A program made the position numbers and the translations under genes. Below, piece after piece: positions 26,515 to 35,418 of a stretch of 64,000 nt of DNA. The stretch is taken from positions 496,001 to 560,000 of the forward strand of contig NZ_CP059060.1 in the NCBI RefSeq assembly GCF_014217875.1, given 5' to 3'. Numbering within the stretch: the stretch's first letter is position 1; the number at the start of each line of letters is the position of its first letter. The DNA comes from Synechococcus sp. LTW-R. GTDB lineage: Bacteria > Cyanobacteriota > Cyanobacteriia > PCC-6307 > Cyanobiaceae. Under the pieces are notes generated by a model. That model ran no database searches. It saw only the letters and a list, made by a program, of their open reading frames with translations, and had not been told where the DNA came from.

Positions 26515-26977
26515 GGGCGGAGAGGCTGTGAATGGCGTGGATCGCCACACCCCAGATCTGGACGTCGCCGCAGTGGTGCAGTTCGAGCGGGGGATAGGCG
26601 CTGTTGGCAGCCTCGAGCCGCAACCGGCCTTGGTGGCGGGCGAGGCGCTTCAAGGTGAAGGCCCCATCGAGCACGGCCACGACGATCTGGCCCGGCCTGG
26701 CTTCGAGGCTGCGGTCCACCACCAGCAGATCACCGTGCTGGATTCCGGCATCCACCATTGAATCGCCGCTCACCCGCAGGAAGAAGGTGCTGCTGGGGTG
26801 GCGGATCAGGGTTTCGTTGAGGTCGATGCCTACATCGATGTAGTCATCGGCCGGGCTGGGGAAACCCGCCGCCACGGTGCTGGCGGCGAGGGGCAGCCTC
26901 AGCTCCTGGGGCTCCTCCCGCGGTGGGCCCAAGAGTTGCAGCGGGCCGTCGGAGGACAGGGGGGCAGGCAAGGCCAC
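26507..26977 (-). CDS. umuD: UmuD-like S24 protease, SOS mutagenesis subunit
   Basis: 156 residues. The self-cleavage Ala-Gly pair lies in TVAAGFPSPADDY near residue 37. The catalytic Ser is in RVSGDSMVDAGI near 72 and the Lys in FTLKRL near 109, the Ser-Lys dyad of the LexA/UmuD peptidases. Compared with LexA it has no N-terminal winged helix, so it is a UmuD rather than a repressor. First gene of the umuDC unit; a LexA-box-like palindrome lies just upstream. Confidence 0.92.
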   Translation of the reverse strand: MALPAPLSSDGPLQLLGPPREEPQELRLPLAASTVAAGFPSPADDYIDVGIDLNETLIRHPSSTFFLRVSGDSMVDAGIQHGDLLVVDRSLEARPGQIVVAVLDGAFTLKRLARHQGRLRLEAANSAYPPLELHHCGDVQIWGVAIHAIHSLSAHG

Positions 26978-27002
26978 GGGTGCCGCAGGAACCCCTTCAG
27001 GA

Positions 27003-27018
27003 TAGTTCGCGTGTACTA
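27003..27018 (-). promoter_or_regulatory. candidate LexA (SOS) box upstream of umuDC
   Basis: TAGTTCGCGTGTACTA is a near-palindrome with TAGT/ACTA ends. It matches the published cyanobacterial LexA consensus RGTACNNNDGTWCB with one mismatch (AGTTC for AGTAC). It sits 26 bases before the umuD start, where a repressor would block the promoter. The site is seen; LexA binding is inferred. Confidence 0.6.
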
Positions 27019-27029
27019 CTTGCGGACGC

Positions 27030-27467
27030 TTAGTCCTCCTCGTCCCCCTCTAGGAGCAGTTGCTGGAAGGCCACGTAGAGGTCCTGTTCTTCGCTGTTGG
27101 CGGGGCGGCGGCGCTGTTGATTGGGCCGCAGTTCCTGGGGTTTGCCTTGGGCTTTCAGGCCATCGGTCGGGCGGTTGGTTTGGCTTTGGAGGGCCTGCAG
27201 TTGCTCCCGCTGGGCTGCTTGGCGCTTGCGTTCTTGGTCGCTTTCGGCCTGGCGCAGGCGATCCATGAGATGGGGCGGCACCGTGCCGTCCTCACTGGCC
27301 TTCATCAGCTCGCCAAAGAGGGCCTGGGGGTCCGTTTCGGTCTCAACGCGATGGCGTTTGCCGGGCGTCCCCTTGGTCTCCTTGTGGCGCTCTGGCTTAG
27401 GCAGGGGTTTGGGCAGAGAGCGGCCGAGTTCTTGGAGCCGCTCCAGGCTGCGGGCATCGAAGCTCAT
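27030..27467 (-). CDS. conserved-type hypothetical protein, charged and helical
   Basis: 145 residues, soluble. The first 25 residues are ordered-looking (RSLERLQELGRSLPKPLP). A Lys/Glu-rich middle follows with DPQALFGELMKASEDGTVPP and a Gln/Arg-rich helical stretch likely to form a coiled coil (RLRQAESDQERKRQAAQREQ), and the end is acidic (LLLEGDEED). No enzyme motif. It ends about 50 bases before umuD, and the candidate LexA box lies in that gap. Function unknown. Confidence 0.6.
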   Translation of the reverse strand: MSFDARSLERLQELGRSLPKPLPKPERHKETKGTPGKRHRVETETDPQALFGELMKASEDGTVPPHLMDRLRQAESDQERKRQAAQREQLQALQSQTNRPTDGLKAQGKPQELRPNQQRRRPANSEEQDLYVAFQQLLLEGDEED

Positions 27468-27479
27468 GGTGGGCTGGCC

Positions 27480-27977
27480 TCAGCTGCACTCAAGGGTGTC
27501 TTTGGTGGCGCGACCGGTGACGGGGTTCGTGCCGCTGGCGCTGGCGCAGAGGGTTTTCAGGACGTCGCCGCGGAACGGCACGTTGGTGAAGTCCGCGCCT
27601 TCGATCAGAACATCCTTAAAGCGCGTGTTGAAGGCGAAGGCGTTCTCCAGCACCGCATTGCGCAGGTCCGTTCCATCGAGGACGGCGGAATCGAGGGTGG
27701 CGTCACTCAGGTCGGCGCCCGAGAGGTTGGCGTCCTGGAGCTTGGCCCCGTAGAGGCTGGCGCCACGCAGGTCGGCCCCTTGGAAATCGGCTTCCCGCAG
27801 GTTTGTCAGGTTGAAGGTGGCGCCGTGCAGGTCCACGCCTGCAAAGTCATGGCCGATCAGCACCTGCTTGGCGTAGTCCATGGCCGCCTGCGCGGGTTGG
27901 GCCGGTAGGAGCGCCGCACTGACCAGCAGCAGGGCCAGCAGCGCGGAGCGCAGCAGTGCTCGGAAGAAGCGACGCAT
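27480..27977 (-). CDS. lumenal pentapeptide-repeat protein (TL15-like)
   Basis: 165 residues. A signal peptide (MRRFFRALLRSALLALLL ending near QPAQA) points to export to the lumen or periplasm. About twelve A(D/N)LxX pentapeptide units follow (ADFQGADLRGASLYGAKLQDA), forming a right-handed beta-helix. The tail GTNPVTGRATKDTLECS with Cys at two places resembles the plant thylakoid lumen 15-kDa pentapeptide proteins. Role unknown. It precedes the charged hypothetical gene by 12 bases on the same strand. Confidence 0.8.
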   Translation of the reverse strand: MRRFFRALLRSALLALLLVSAALLPAQPAQAAMDYAKQVLIGHDFAGVDLHGATFNLTNLREADFQGADLRGASLYGAKLQDANLSGADLSDATLDSAVLDGTDLRNAVLENAFAFNTRFKDVLIEGADFTNVPFRGDVLKTLCASASGTNPVTGRATKDTLECS

Positions 27978-28051
27978 GGTGGAGAGCCGGTGTCGAGCAA
28001 CCCTAGGCAGGGCGCCTTGGGAATTCTGAGCAGGGGTCAGGGCTATGGCCG

Positions 28052-28414
28052 ATGGGGCGAACCGTGTCGCAACGGCGAGGAAATTGGGCGGAACAGCGGG
28101 CCCTGCGCTTGCTGCGGGCTGCGGGTTGGACTCTGCTGGCCCAGCGCTGGCGCAGCCGCTGGGGGGAATTGGATTTGCTGCTGCATAAACCGCAACGGCT
28201 GCTGCTGGTGGAGGTCAAAGGCCGGACCCGGTGCGGGCCGGACGGTTGGGGGGTGGGGGCCCTCCATGCCGGCAAGCGGCGGCGGCTTGAGAGCAGCCTG
28301 CAGCTGTGGTTGCAGCAGCACCCCGAGTACCAGGACTGCCGCTGGGAGTGGGTCTGTGCCTTGGTGCCCCTGCCCCCCAGTCGCCGGCCCGTGCGTTGGC
28401 TGCCTTGGGTCTGA
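28052..28414 (+). CDS. YraN/UPF0102 family, endonuclease-like fold
   Basis: 120 residues, typical of the family. The nuclease-like core shows RSRWGELDLLL and LLLVEVKGRT, the Asp/Glu-Lys arrangement of the Holliday-resolvase-like superfamily. GNWAEQRALRLLRAAGW at the N-terminus is the family's first helix. Biological role not established. It is divergent from the lumenal pentapeptide gene and leads a run of plus-strand genes with rsmA and ispE. Confidence 0.85.
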   Translation: MGRTVSQRRGNWAEQRALRLLRAAGWTLLAQRWRSRWGELDLLLHKPQRLLLVEVKGRTRCGPDGWGVGALHAGKRRRLESSLQLWLQQHPEYQDCRWEWVCALVPLPPSRRPVRWLPWV

Positions 28415-28462
28415 GCGGACTGGGCTTGAAGCAATGTGGAGACAGGCCTGCTCCGCTCACTG

Positions 28463-29275
28463 ATGTCCTTCGCGGCCCACCGCGCCCGCAAACGCTTTGG
28501 TCAGCACTGGCTGAAGGACCAGTCCGTGCTCGATGAGATCCTGCGGGCTGCTGAGCTGACCGCTGCGGACACCGTGCTGGAGGTGGGACCCGGCCGCGGA
28601 GCCCTGACGGAGCGGCTGCTGGAGTCCGCTGCCAGCGGGGTTCATGCGGTGGAGCTGGATCGTGATTTGGTGGCGGGGCTCCAGGAGCGCTTTGGCGCCA
28701 ATCCCCGCTTCGCGCTCACCGAAGGGGATGTCCTGGCAGTGGATCTGCCGGCGGCCACCGCCGTGGTCGCCAACATCCCTTACAACATCACAGGCCCTCT
28801 GCTGGAGCGCCTGGTGGGTCGCCTGGATCGCCCGGTGGCCGAGCCCTATCGCCGTCTGGTCCTCTTGGTGCAGCAGGAGGTGGGCGAGCGGATTCGGGCC
28901 CGTCCTGGCAGCAGTGCCTTCTCGGCCCTGAGTGTGCGCATGCAGTTGTTGGCGCGCTGCAGCACGGTCTGCCCGGTCCCGCCCCGCTGCTTTCAACCGC
29001 CTCCGAAGGTGATGAGTGAAGTGGTGGCCCTCGATCCGCTGCCGGTGGAGCAACGGCTGGATCCCGCCCTGGCCAAAACGGTGGAGATGCTGCTCAGGCG
29101 CTGCTTTGCGGCCCGCCGCAAGATGTTGCGCAACACCCTCTCCGGTTTGGTGGATGCCGAGCAGCTGCTGGCCCTGACCGAGGAGGCGGAGATCGGCCTG
29201 CAGCAGCGTCCCCAGGAGGTGGCCCCGGAGCATTGGGTGCGACTCGCGGCGGGCTTGAATCGGCTCACCTCCTAA
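28463..29275 (+). CDS. rsmA: 16S rRNA dimethyladenosine methyltransferase
   Basis: Dimethylates two adjacent adenines in helix 45 of 16S rRNA (KsgA). 270 residues. [14 protein letters not shown] at the N-terminus, the SAM motif [15 protein letters not shown], the catalytic [14 protein letters not shown] and the C-terminal [13 protein letters not shown] are all family signatures. The ATG at 28463 was chosen by family start; nine upstream codons are open. ispE follows after 16 bases, so the two are probably one transcript. Confidence 0.95.
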   Translation: MSFAAHRARKRFGQHWLKDQSVLDEILRAAELTAADTVLEVGPGRGALTERLLESAASGVHAVELDRDLVAGLQERFGANPRFALTEGDVLAVDLPAATAVVANIPYNITGPLLERLVGRLDRPVAEPYRRLVLLVQQEVGERIRARPGSSAFSALSVRMQLLARCSTVCPVPPRCFQPPPKVMSEVVALDPLPVEQRLDPALAKTVEMLLRRCFAARRKMLRNTLSGLVDAEQLLALTEEAEIGLQQRPQEVAPEHWVRLAAGLNRLTS

Positions 29276-29291
29276 GCAAGGCACCCTCGCC

Positions 29292-30224
29292 ATGGCAGAG
29301 CTGCAGGTCAGCGCCCCCGCCAAGATCAACCTGCATCTCGAGGTGCTCGGCCTGCGCCCCGACGGCTTTCACGAGCTAGCGATGGTGATGCAGACCTTGG
29401 ATTTGGCCGACAGCCTCAGCCTGCGGCCCACGGCGGATGGGGCGGTGACCCTCCACTGCGACCGCGCGGACCTCCCGACCGATGGCAACAATCTGATCGT
29501 CAAGGCGGCCGAGTTGATCAAGCAACGGGTTGGTTTGCCGGAGCTGGGCGTGGCCATGGTCTTGACCAAGCGCATCCCGATTGGCGCGGGTCTAGCGGGG
29601 GGCTCCAGCAACGGTGCGGCGGCCCTGGTGGGTCTGAACACCCTCTGGGGCTGTGGTTTTAGCAGCGCCCAGCTGGCGGCCATGGCCGCTGAGCTCGGCT
29701 CGGACATGCCCTTTTGCATCGATGGCGGGACCCAGCTCTGCTTTGGCCGAGGTGAGGTCCTCGAATCTGCCGCTTTGGCCCAGCCGCCCACCTTGGGGGT
29801 GCTGCTGATCAAGCACCCCGACTCCAGCGTCTCGACCCCGTGGGCCTACAAACAGTGCCGTGACCAGTTCGGGGCGGATTACCTCTCGGGTGAGGAGGCC
29901 TTTGAGCAGCGCCGTCAGGCCCTGCGTCAGGCCACCTTGCTCCAGGCCTTGAGCGGCAATGGTCCGCTTCCCGCCATTCGCAACGACCTGCAGAAGGTGG
30001 TGGAGCCTGAGGTGACCAGCGTTCGCGGGGGCCTCTCGATCCTGCGGCGGGCCAACGGGGCGTTGGCGGTGGCCATGAGCGGTTCGGGGCCAAGCCTGTT
30101 CGCGGTGTTCCCCGATCGAGGGGGGGCGGAAGCGGCCCAGAACCAGCTGGCTGACGATCTGGCGGCCGGGGGGTTCGAGTCCTGGGTCTGCTGCTGCACG
30201 GGCTCTGGTGCCACGCTGGTCTGA
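29292..30224 (+). CDS. ispE: 4-diphosphocytidyl-2-C-methyl-D-erythritol kinase
   Basis: Phosphorylates CDP-methylerythritol in the MEP pathway, which supplies precursors of carotenoids, phytol and quinones. 310 residues. The GHMP-kinase features are [14 protein letters not shown] at the start, [17 protein letters not shown] near residue 97 for ATP binding, and [13 protein letters not shown] near the C-terminus. It is followed after nine bases by a DUF3082 gene. Confidence 0.95.
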   Translation: MAELQVSAPAKINLHLEVLGLRPDGFHELAMVMQTLDLADSLSLRPTADGAVTLHCDRADLPTDGNNLIVKAAELIKQRVGLPELGVAMVLTKRIPIGAGLAGGSSNGAAALVGLNTLWGCGFSSAQLAAMAAELGSDMPFCIDGGTQLCFGRGEVLESAALAQPPTLGVLLIKHPDSSVSTPWAYKQCRDQFGADYLSGEEAFEQRRQALRQATLLQALSGNGPLPAIRNDLQKVVEPEVTSVRGGLSILRRANGALAVAMSGSGPSLFAVFPDRGGAEAAQNQLADDLAAGGFESWVCCCTGSGATLV

Positions 30225-30233
30225 ACGCATCCT

Positions 30234-30602
30234 GTGCAATCCCGCGTGAGTGAGACCCAGAGCGACAGCCAAGACCTCGCTAAGGCGGAGAAGGCCGGCG
30301 ACGCGGCGGTCTCCCCGAAGCCGCGCAAGGGGCCGATCAGCTTCCTCACCGGTTCATTAACCAGCTTTGGCCTGGGCTGGTTGGCGCTGCAGTTGTCGGC
30401 CAAGGTGGTGGGTTACTACGCCGAACATCCGCCCCACTACGAGGCGCGCTTTGCCCAGAGCATTGCCGTGTTCATGAAGACCCTGATGGTCGGCATGAGC
30501 TTCTTGGCGACGTTCACCTTTGCCTTCGTCGGCCTGGGGCTGTTTTTGACATTTATCCGGAGCCTCTTACCGGGTTGGAAACAGGCCGAAGAAACCCCCT
30601 AG
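30234..30602 (+). CDS. DUF3082 family membrane protein
   Basis: 122 residues. A charged N-terminus of about 35 residues is followed by a hydrophobic run at SFLTGSLTSFGLGWLALQLS and, after a polar stretch with HPPHYEARFAQSIAVF, a membrane span in FLATFTFAFVGLGLFLTF. This matches the small cyanobacterial DUF3082 family, often encoded near ispE. GTG 30234 or GTG 30246 could be the start. Function unknown; membrane-bound. Confidence 0.75.
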   Translation: MQSRVSETQSDSQDLAKAEKAGDAAVSPKPRKGPISFLTGSLTSFGLGWLALQLSAKVVGYYAEHPPHYEARFAQSIAVFMKTLMVGMSFLATFTFAFVGLGLFLTFIRSLLPGWKQAEETP

Positions 30603-30631
30603 CCTTCGGCGATGGGCTGCCCTCCCTTGTC

Positions 30632-30727
30632 ATGACTGGCCACGACCTGCAGCTGCTGGTGTTGCTCCTTTCACCAGGAATGCTGTTGTCGGTGTTGTTG
30701 TTGCTGACCTTTGCCGCGGGCGGTTGA
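30632..30727 (+). CDS. possible 31-residue single-span membrane protein
   Basis: ATG-initiated frame of 31 codons ending in TGA, in the gap between the DUF3082 gene and pdhB. The product is one hydrophobic segment (LVLLLSPGMLLSVLLLLTF) with a short polar start (MTGHDLQ) and a Gly tail. It looks like the one-helix subunits of photosynthetic complexes but matches none I know (not PetN, PetL, PsaM, PsbN). No strong ribosome site is seen, so it may be chance. Ends 47 bases before pdhB. Confidence 0.4.
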   Translation: MTGHDLQLLVLLLSPGMLLSVLLLLTFAAGG

Positions 30728-30774
30728 GATAGGTTGGCCCCACCCCGGTCCAGTGCCGGACCCGCTTTTCAACC

Positions 30775-31758
30775 GTGGCAGAGACCCTTCTCTTCAACGC
30801 CCTGCGTGAGGCCATCGACGAAGAGATGGCCAGTGATCCCCATGTCTGCGTGATGGGGGAAGACGTCGGTCAATACGGCGGTTCCTACAAGGTCACGAAG
30901 GATCTCTACGAGAAGTACGGCGAACTGCGGGTTCTGGATACCCCGATTGCAGAGAATGCCTTCACCGGCATGGCCGTCGGTGCCGCGATGACGGGCCTTC
31001 GGCCCATCGTCGAAGGCATGAACATGGGCTTCCTGCTGCTCGCGTTCAACCAGATCTCCAACAACATGGGGATGCTCCGCTACACGAGTGGCGGCAACTT
31101 CACGATTCCCGCCGTGGTTCGCGGTCCCGGCGGCGTGGGCCGTCAGCTCGGGGCTGAGCACAGCCAGCGCCTCGAGGCCTACTTCCATGCGGTGCCCGGC
31201 ATCAAGATCGTGGCGGTCAGCACCCCAACGAACGCCAAGGGCCTGATGAAGGCGGCGATTCGCGACAACAACCCCGTGCTGTTCTTCGAGCACGTGCTGC
31301 TTTACAACCTCTCGGAAGACATTCCTGAAGGGGACTACACCTGTGCCTTGGACCAGGCCGATCTGGTCAAGGAAGGCAGCGACGTCACGATCCTGACCTA
31401 CTCCCGCATGCGCCACCACTGTCTGAAGGCCGTGGAGCAGCTGGAGAAGGAGGGCGTCAGCGTTGAGTTGATCGACCTGATCAGCCTGAAGCCCTTCGAC
31501 ATGGAGACCATCTCCCGTTCGATCCGAAAGACCCACAAGGTTCTGGTCGTCGAGGAGTGCATGAAGACCGGGGGTATCGGCGCTGAGTTGATCGCTCTGA
31601 TCACCGAGCAGTGCTTCGACGATCTCGATGCCCGCCCGATCCGCCTGTCCTCCCAGGACATCCCGACCCCCTACAACGGCACCCTCGAAAACCTGACGAT
31701 CATTCAGCCGCATCAGATCGTGGAAGCGGCCAAGGCGCTCAAGGCTGGCCAGGTCTGA
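30775..31758 (+). CDS. pdhB: pyruvate dehydrogenase E1 component, beta subunit
   Basis: Forms the thiamine-diphosphate E1 of pyruvate dehydrogenase with PdhA. 327 residues from GTG 30775 ([17 protein letters not shown]). Family motifs include [52 protein letters not shown] and [14 protein letters not shown]. pdhA is not nearby, the usual split arrangement in cyanobacteria. secD starts one base after the stop, so pdhB, secD, secF and the small gene behind secF are probably one operon. Confidence 0.95.
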   Translation: MAETLLFNALREAIDEEMASDPHVCVMGEDVGQYGGSYKVTKDLYEKYGELRVLDTPIAENAFTGMAVGAAMTGLRPIVEGMNMGFLLLAFNQISNNMGMLRYTSGGNFTIPAVVRGPGGVGRQLGAEHSQRLEAYFHAVPGIKIVAVSTPTNAKGLMKAAIRDNNPVLFFEHVLLYNLSEDIPEGDYTCALDQADLVKEGSDVTILTYSRMRHHCLKAVEQLEKEGVSVELIDLISLKPFDMETISRSIRKTHKVLVVEECMKTGGIGAELIALITEQCFDDLDARPIRLSSQDIPTPYNGTLENLTIIQPHQIVEAAKALKAGQV

Positions 31759-31759
31759 G

Positions 31760-33241
31760 ATGGCACGTCAACAGGGGTGGTTTGCCCTGATCTTGGCCCT
31801 GGCATTTGCCGCCGGAGCCGTCCTTGCCTCATTCCCACTGCAACTGGGTTTGGATCTGCGCGGGGGTAGCCAACTGACCCTGCAGGTGATGCCGGCGGGC
31901 GCGATTAAGCGCGTGCAAAGCGAGCAGTTGGAGGCGGTCAAGGATGTGTTGGATCGCCGCATCAATGGTCTCGGGGTGAGTGAGTCGACCCTCCAGACCA
32001 TTGGCGACGATCAACTGCTGCTGCAGCTGCCTGGTGAGCAGGACCCCAGCCGTGCGGCCAAGGTGCTTGGCACGACGGCTCTGCTGGAGTTTCGGGCCCA
32101 GAAACCCGGCACTGAGCTGGAGATGAGCGGCTTGCTCAAGCTCAAGCGGCAGGCCCAAGCTGTCTTGAATTTGCGTCGCTCCAAGGATCAAGCGCAGGCC
32201 AAAACGGCTGATCTGGATGCCGACGGTCTGGCCCAGCTCCTGAACGATGCCGGAGTCCGCGCTCCGGCCGGCAGCAGCGAGACCGATCAGTTGGAGCTGC
32301 TTCTCGCTGCGGTCAACACCAAGATCGTTGAGCTCTATGAGCCCGCCGCCCTGACCGGTAAGGACCTCACCGGTGCGGGTCGGCAACAGAACCAGGCCGG
32401 CAGCGCCTGGGACGTCACCTTGAGCTTCAACACCGAGGGTGGACGGAAGTTCGCCTCACTCACCCAGAGCATTGCCGGCACTGGCCGCCTGCTGGGGATC
32501 GTGTTGGACGGCCGCTCCATCAGTGAAGCCAGCGTGGGTCCTGAGTTCAAGCCCGCTGGCATCAGCGGCGGCGCCGCGAGTATCACGGGCAACTTCAGCG
32601 CTGAAGAGGCGCGTGATCTGGAGGTTCAGCTCCGAGGTGGTTCCTTGCCACTTCCCGTTGAAGTGATCGAGCAGCGCACCATTGGCGCCACGCTCGGCAG
32701 CGAGAACGTCCAACGCAGCCTGCAGGCGGCCCTGCTGGGACTGGCCCTGGTTGCCGTCTTCATGGTCGTCGTCTACCGCTTGCCTGGCGCTGTTGCGGTG
32801 GTGGCCCTGGCCCTCTACGCGCTGTTCAACCTGGCGATGTATGCGCTGATCCCGGTCACGCTGACCCTGCCTGGGATTGCGGGTTTCATCCTCTCGATCG
32901 GCATCGCCGTCGATGCCAACGTCCTGATCTTTGAGCGGATCAAAGAGGAATTGCGGCGCGGCAACACCTTGATTCGCTCGATCGATGCGGGCTTCTCCTT
33001 GGCCTTCTCTTCGATCCTCGATGGCCACATCACCGGTTTGATCACCTGCGTGGCCCTCTTCGCCCTCGGCACCGGTCTGGTCAAAGGCTTTGCCGTCACC
33101 TTGGGCATTGGTTTGGTGCTGAGCCTGTTCACGGCCCTGACCTGCACGCGCACCCTGTTGCGCCTGTTGATGGGCTATCCCTCGCTGCGCCGCTCCAGCT
33201 ACTTCCTGCCCCAATCCCAGCTGCCCGCCCAGGCCTCCTGA
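31760..33241 (+). CDS. secD: protein translocase subunit SecD
   Basis: Membrane component that uses the proton gradient to assist Sec export. 493 residues. One N-terminal membrane span is followed by GLDLRGGSQLTLQV, a large periplasmic domain, and a C-terminal block of five spans with GIAVDANVLIFERIKEELR. The stop overlaps the secF ATG (TGATG), giving translational coupling. In cyanobacteria Sec serves both the plasma and thylakoid membranes. Confidence 0.95.
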   Translation: MARQQGWFALILALAFAAGAVLASFPLQLGLDLRGGSQLTLQVMPAGAIKRVQSEQLEAVKDVLDRRINGLGVSESTLQTIGDDQLLLQLPGEQDPSRAAKVLGTTALLEFRAQKPGTELEMSGLLKLKRQAQAVLNLRRSKDQAQAKTADLDADGLAQLLNDAGVRAPAGSSETDQLELLLAAVNTKIVELYEPAALTGKDLTGAGRQQNQAGSAWDVTLSFNTEGGRKFASLTQSIAGTGRLLGIVLDGRSISEASVGPEFKPAGISGGAASITGNFSAEEARDLEVQLRGGSLPLPVEVIEQRTIGATLGSENVQRSLQAALLGLALVAVFMVVVYRLPGAVAVVALALYALFNLAMYALIPVTLTLPGIAGFILSIGIAVDANVLIFERIKEELRRGNTLIRSIDAGFSLAFSSILDGHITGLITCVALFALGTGLVKGFAVTLGIGLVLSLFTALTCTRTLLRLLMGYPSLRRSSYFLPQSQLPAQAS

Positions 33242-34218
33242 TGTCCGACCCTTCGACCGCCGTGGCCGCCCCCGCTCCTCGCTTTCGGATCAGCCGCATC
33301 CGCCGTCAGGGCTGGCTGGCCTCCGGCCTCGCTGTCCTGCTCAGCGTCGTGGGCATGGCGCTCTGTTGGAGCAACCCCCGCATTGCCGCACCCCTGAAGC
33401 CCGGTTTGGACTTCACCGGCGGTACCCAGGTGGAGATCCAACGCAGCTGCACGGGCGCGGACTGCTCAGGCCTCAATGCTGCCGAGGTCCGTCAGCAACT
33501 GCGTGCCCTGACCCTGCCCGAGGTGGGCGGCCAAGCGGCTCCCCAGCTGGTCAATGCCGGCGTTCAGGTCCTGGATCGTGGTCGTTCCGTTGACCTGCGG
33601 CTTCCTGACCTTGAGCCCGAACAAACCCGCGCCCTGATCGAGGGCCTGGCCCCTGTGATTGGCCCGGTGGATCCCAAACAGGTCTCGATCAACACGATTG
33701 GCCCCACCCTGGGCGACCAACTGCTCAAGGGGAGCCTGATTTCGCTGTTGGTGAGCTTTGCGGCGATCGCGGCCTACATCAGCTTCCGCTACGACGGAGT
33801 CTTCGCCGGCTTGGCCCTGCTTTGCCTGGCCCACGACATCGTCATCACCTGCGGCGTTTTCGCCTGGTTGGGTCTGATCAGCGGCATTGAAGTCAACTCC
33901 CTCTTTGCCGTGGCCCTGATCACCGTTGCCGGTTACTCCGTGAACGACACCGTGGTGGTCTTTGACCGCATCCGTGAGCAGAAGCGCGCCTTGCAGGGGC
34001 TGAGCCTCCAGGACCAGGTCGACGTGGCGGTGGATGCCACCTTGACTCGCTCGCTGTACACCTCCTTCACGACTCTTTTGCCGCTGGTGTCCCTGTTGCT
34101 CTTTGGTGGGAGCAGCCTCTTCTGGTTTGCTGTGGCCCTGACGATCGGCATCGGGGTCGGTAGTTGGTCGAGCATTGGCATTGCCCCGACCTTGCTTCCG
34201 GTGCTCTCGCGTCGATGA
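33241..34218 (+). CDS. secF: protein translocase subunit SecF
   Basis: Partner of SecD. 325 residues with one N-terminal span, GLDFTGGTQVEIQ, and a C-terminal five-span block with GYSVNDTVVVFDRIREQKR, typical of SecF. It has an extra stretch with two Cys (RSCTGADCSG) after the GLDFTGGTQ motif. Its last codons overlap the ATG of the small downstream gene (ATGA), so the three genes are translated together. Confidence 0.94.
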   Translation: MSDPSTAVAAPAPRFRISRIRRQGWLASGLAVLLSVVGMALCWSNPRIAAPLKPGLDFTGGTQVEIQRSCTGADCSGLNAAEVRQQLRALTLPEVGGQAAPQLVNAGVQVLDRGRSVDLRLPDLEPEQTRALIEGLAPVIGPVDPKQVSINTIGPTLGDQLLKGSLISLLVSFAAIAAYISFRYDGVFAGLALLCLAHDIVITCGVFAWLGLISGIEVNSLFAVALITVAGYSVNDTVVVFDRIREQKRALQGLSLQDQVDVAVDATLTRSLYTSFTTLLPLVSLLLFGGSSLFWFAVALTIGIGVGSWSSIGIAPTLLPVLSRR

Positions 34219-34412
34219 CGCGCCGCATCCCTTTGGTGCCGCTGCTGCTCGCAGCGATGGCCCTTTGGGATCTGCGCTCGGAGCTTCAGCTCCTGGCTGA
34301 GCATTTCACCTGGATCAGCCTGCTCACGATTCCCCGCTATCACCTTCTTGCGGTGACGGTCTTGGTCTTCACCCCGACCCTGATGCGTCAATCTCGCTCG
34401 AAACGGCCGTGA
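34215..34412 (+). CDS. small two-span membrane protein coupled to secDF
   Basis: 65 codons. Two hydrophobic segments (IPLVPLLLAAMALWDL and YHLLAVTVLVFTPTLM) are separated by an amphipathic stretch (LRSELQLLAEHFTWISLL) and end in a basic tail. The ATG overlaps the secF stop as ATGA. No family recognised. Tight coupling to secDF suggests a role near the Sec translocon, which is inference only. Confidence 0.65.
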   Translation: MTRRIPLVPLLLAAMALWDLRSELQLLAEHFTWISLLTIPRYHLLAVTVLVFTPTLMRQSRSKRP

Positions 34413-34416
34413 CGGA

Positions 34417-35418
34417 TTAGGTCCACCGATCCATCACCTGCTCCACCAACACCCGTTGGGAGAACACCTGGAGCACCACGACCAGGGGCAGGGCGAGCAG
34501 CACGCCAGGAAGGCCCAGCAGGGCCCCGAGGCTCAGCTGAGCCATCAAGGCCACGGTGGGCAGGAGGTTGACCGTTCTGCTCAGCAAGAGGGGGGTGAGC
34601 AGAAAGGCTTCGCCGTTCTGCAGCACCAAACGCAGCACGATCACCTGAACCGCCAGGGTTGGTGAGATCAGCAGCGAGACCCCCACGGGCAAGAGGCTGG
34701 CCAGGGTGGGGCCGATGGTGGGGACAAAGGTGAGCAGGCCGCAGATCAGGCCGCTCAACAGTGCCAAGGGCACTTTGAGGGCCGCCAGCCCCGCCCAGGT
34801 CAGTAGGAAGACCACGGAGGCGGAGAGGGTCATCCCCGCCAGCCAGCCGCCCAGGGCCTGGCGGCTTTCCGTGAGCAGGTTCTGCACCAAGGTTCGGCTG
34901 TGGGCCGGGGTCAGCGCCAAGGCCAAGCGCTGGTGACTGCGGGGATCGAGCACCAAGAGGATCGCGAGCAATCCCATCAGCAGCAGCAGCACGGTGCCAC
35001 TGGCGGCGCCGCCGGCAAACCCCAGCAGTTGGGCGCCAATGGGCTGCAGCTTGTCGATGGTGATGAGCTCGGAGAGTTGACTGCCGAGCCCCTCCAGCAC
35101 GCTGACTCCGCCGAGCAGTTCGGCGAGCCGCGCGATCAAGGCCGGCACCAACTGGGTCAGCTGGTTGAGCTGCGCCAGCAGGTCCGGCAGCAGCAGTTCG
35201 GCGAGCTGCCAGCTCAGCAGGCCGAGGACCACCAGCACCGCCAGCAGGGCCTGCGGACGGCTCAGTCGAACCACGCGGCGCAGCCAGCTCACCGGCACAT
35301 CAAGGGCGACGGCGAGCACCACCGCGCCAAAGAGCACCATCAGCACCCAACGCAGTTCCCAGGCCAGGAGACCCAGGACCACCAGGGACAGCAGCAGCAG
35401 CAAACTCCTTGGTGTCAT
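34417..35418 (-). CDS. AI-2E family transporter (first of a tandem pair)
   Basis: 333 residues with about eight membrane segments in the arrangement of the AI-2E/TqsA/PerM family. Family features are WLAGMTLSASVVFLL and the re-entrant FVPTIGPTLASLLPVGVSL, then QNGEAFLLTPLLLSRTVNL. Members exist as oligomeric permeases or ion antiporters; the substrate here is unknown. It is the downstream gene of a pair, coupled to 35415-36473 by ATGA. It converges on the secF-linked small gene with only four bases between stops. Confidence 0.85.
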   Translation of the reverse strand: MTPRSLLLLLSLVVLGLLAWELRWVLMVLFGAVVLAVALDVPVSWLRRVVRLSRPQALLAVLVVLGLLSWQLAELLLPDLLAQLNQLTQLVPALIARLAELLGGVSVLEGLGSQLSELITIDKLQPIGAQLLGFAGGAASGTVLLLLMGLLAILLVLDPRSHQRLALALTPAHSRTLVQNLLTESRQALGGWLAGMTLSASVVFLLTWAGLAALKVPLALLSGLICGLLTFVPTIGPTLASLLPVGVSLLISPTLAVQVIVLRLVLQNGEAFLLTPLLLSRTVNLLPTVALMAQLSLGALLGLPGVLLALPLVVVLQVFSQRVLVEQVMDRWT

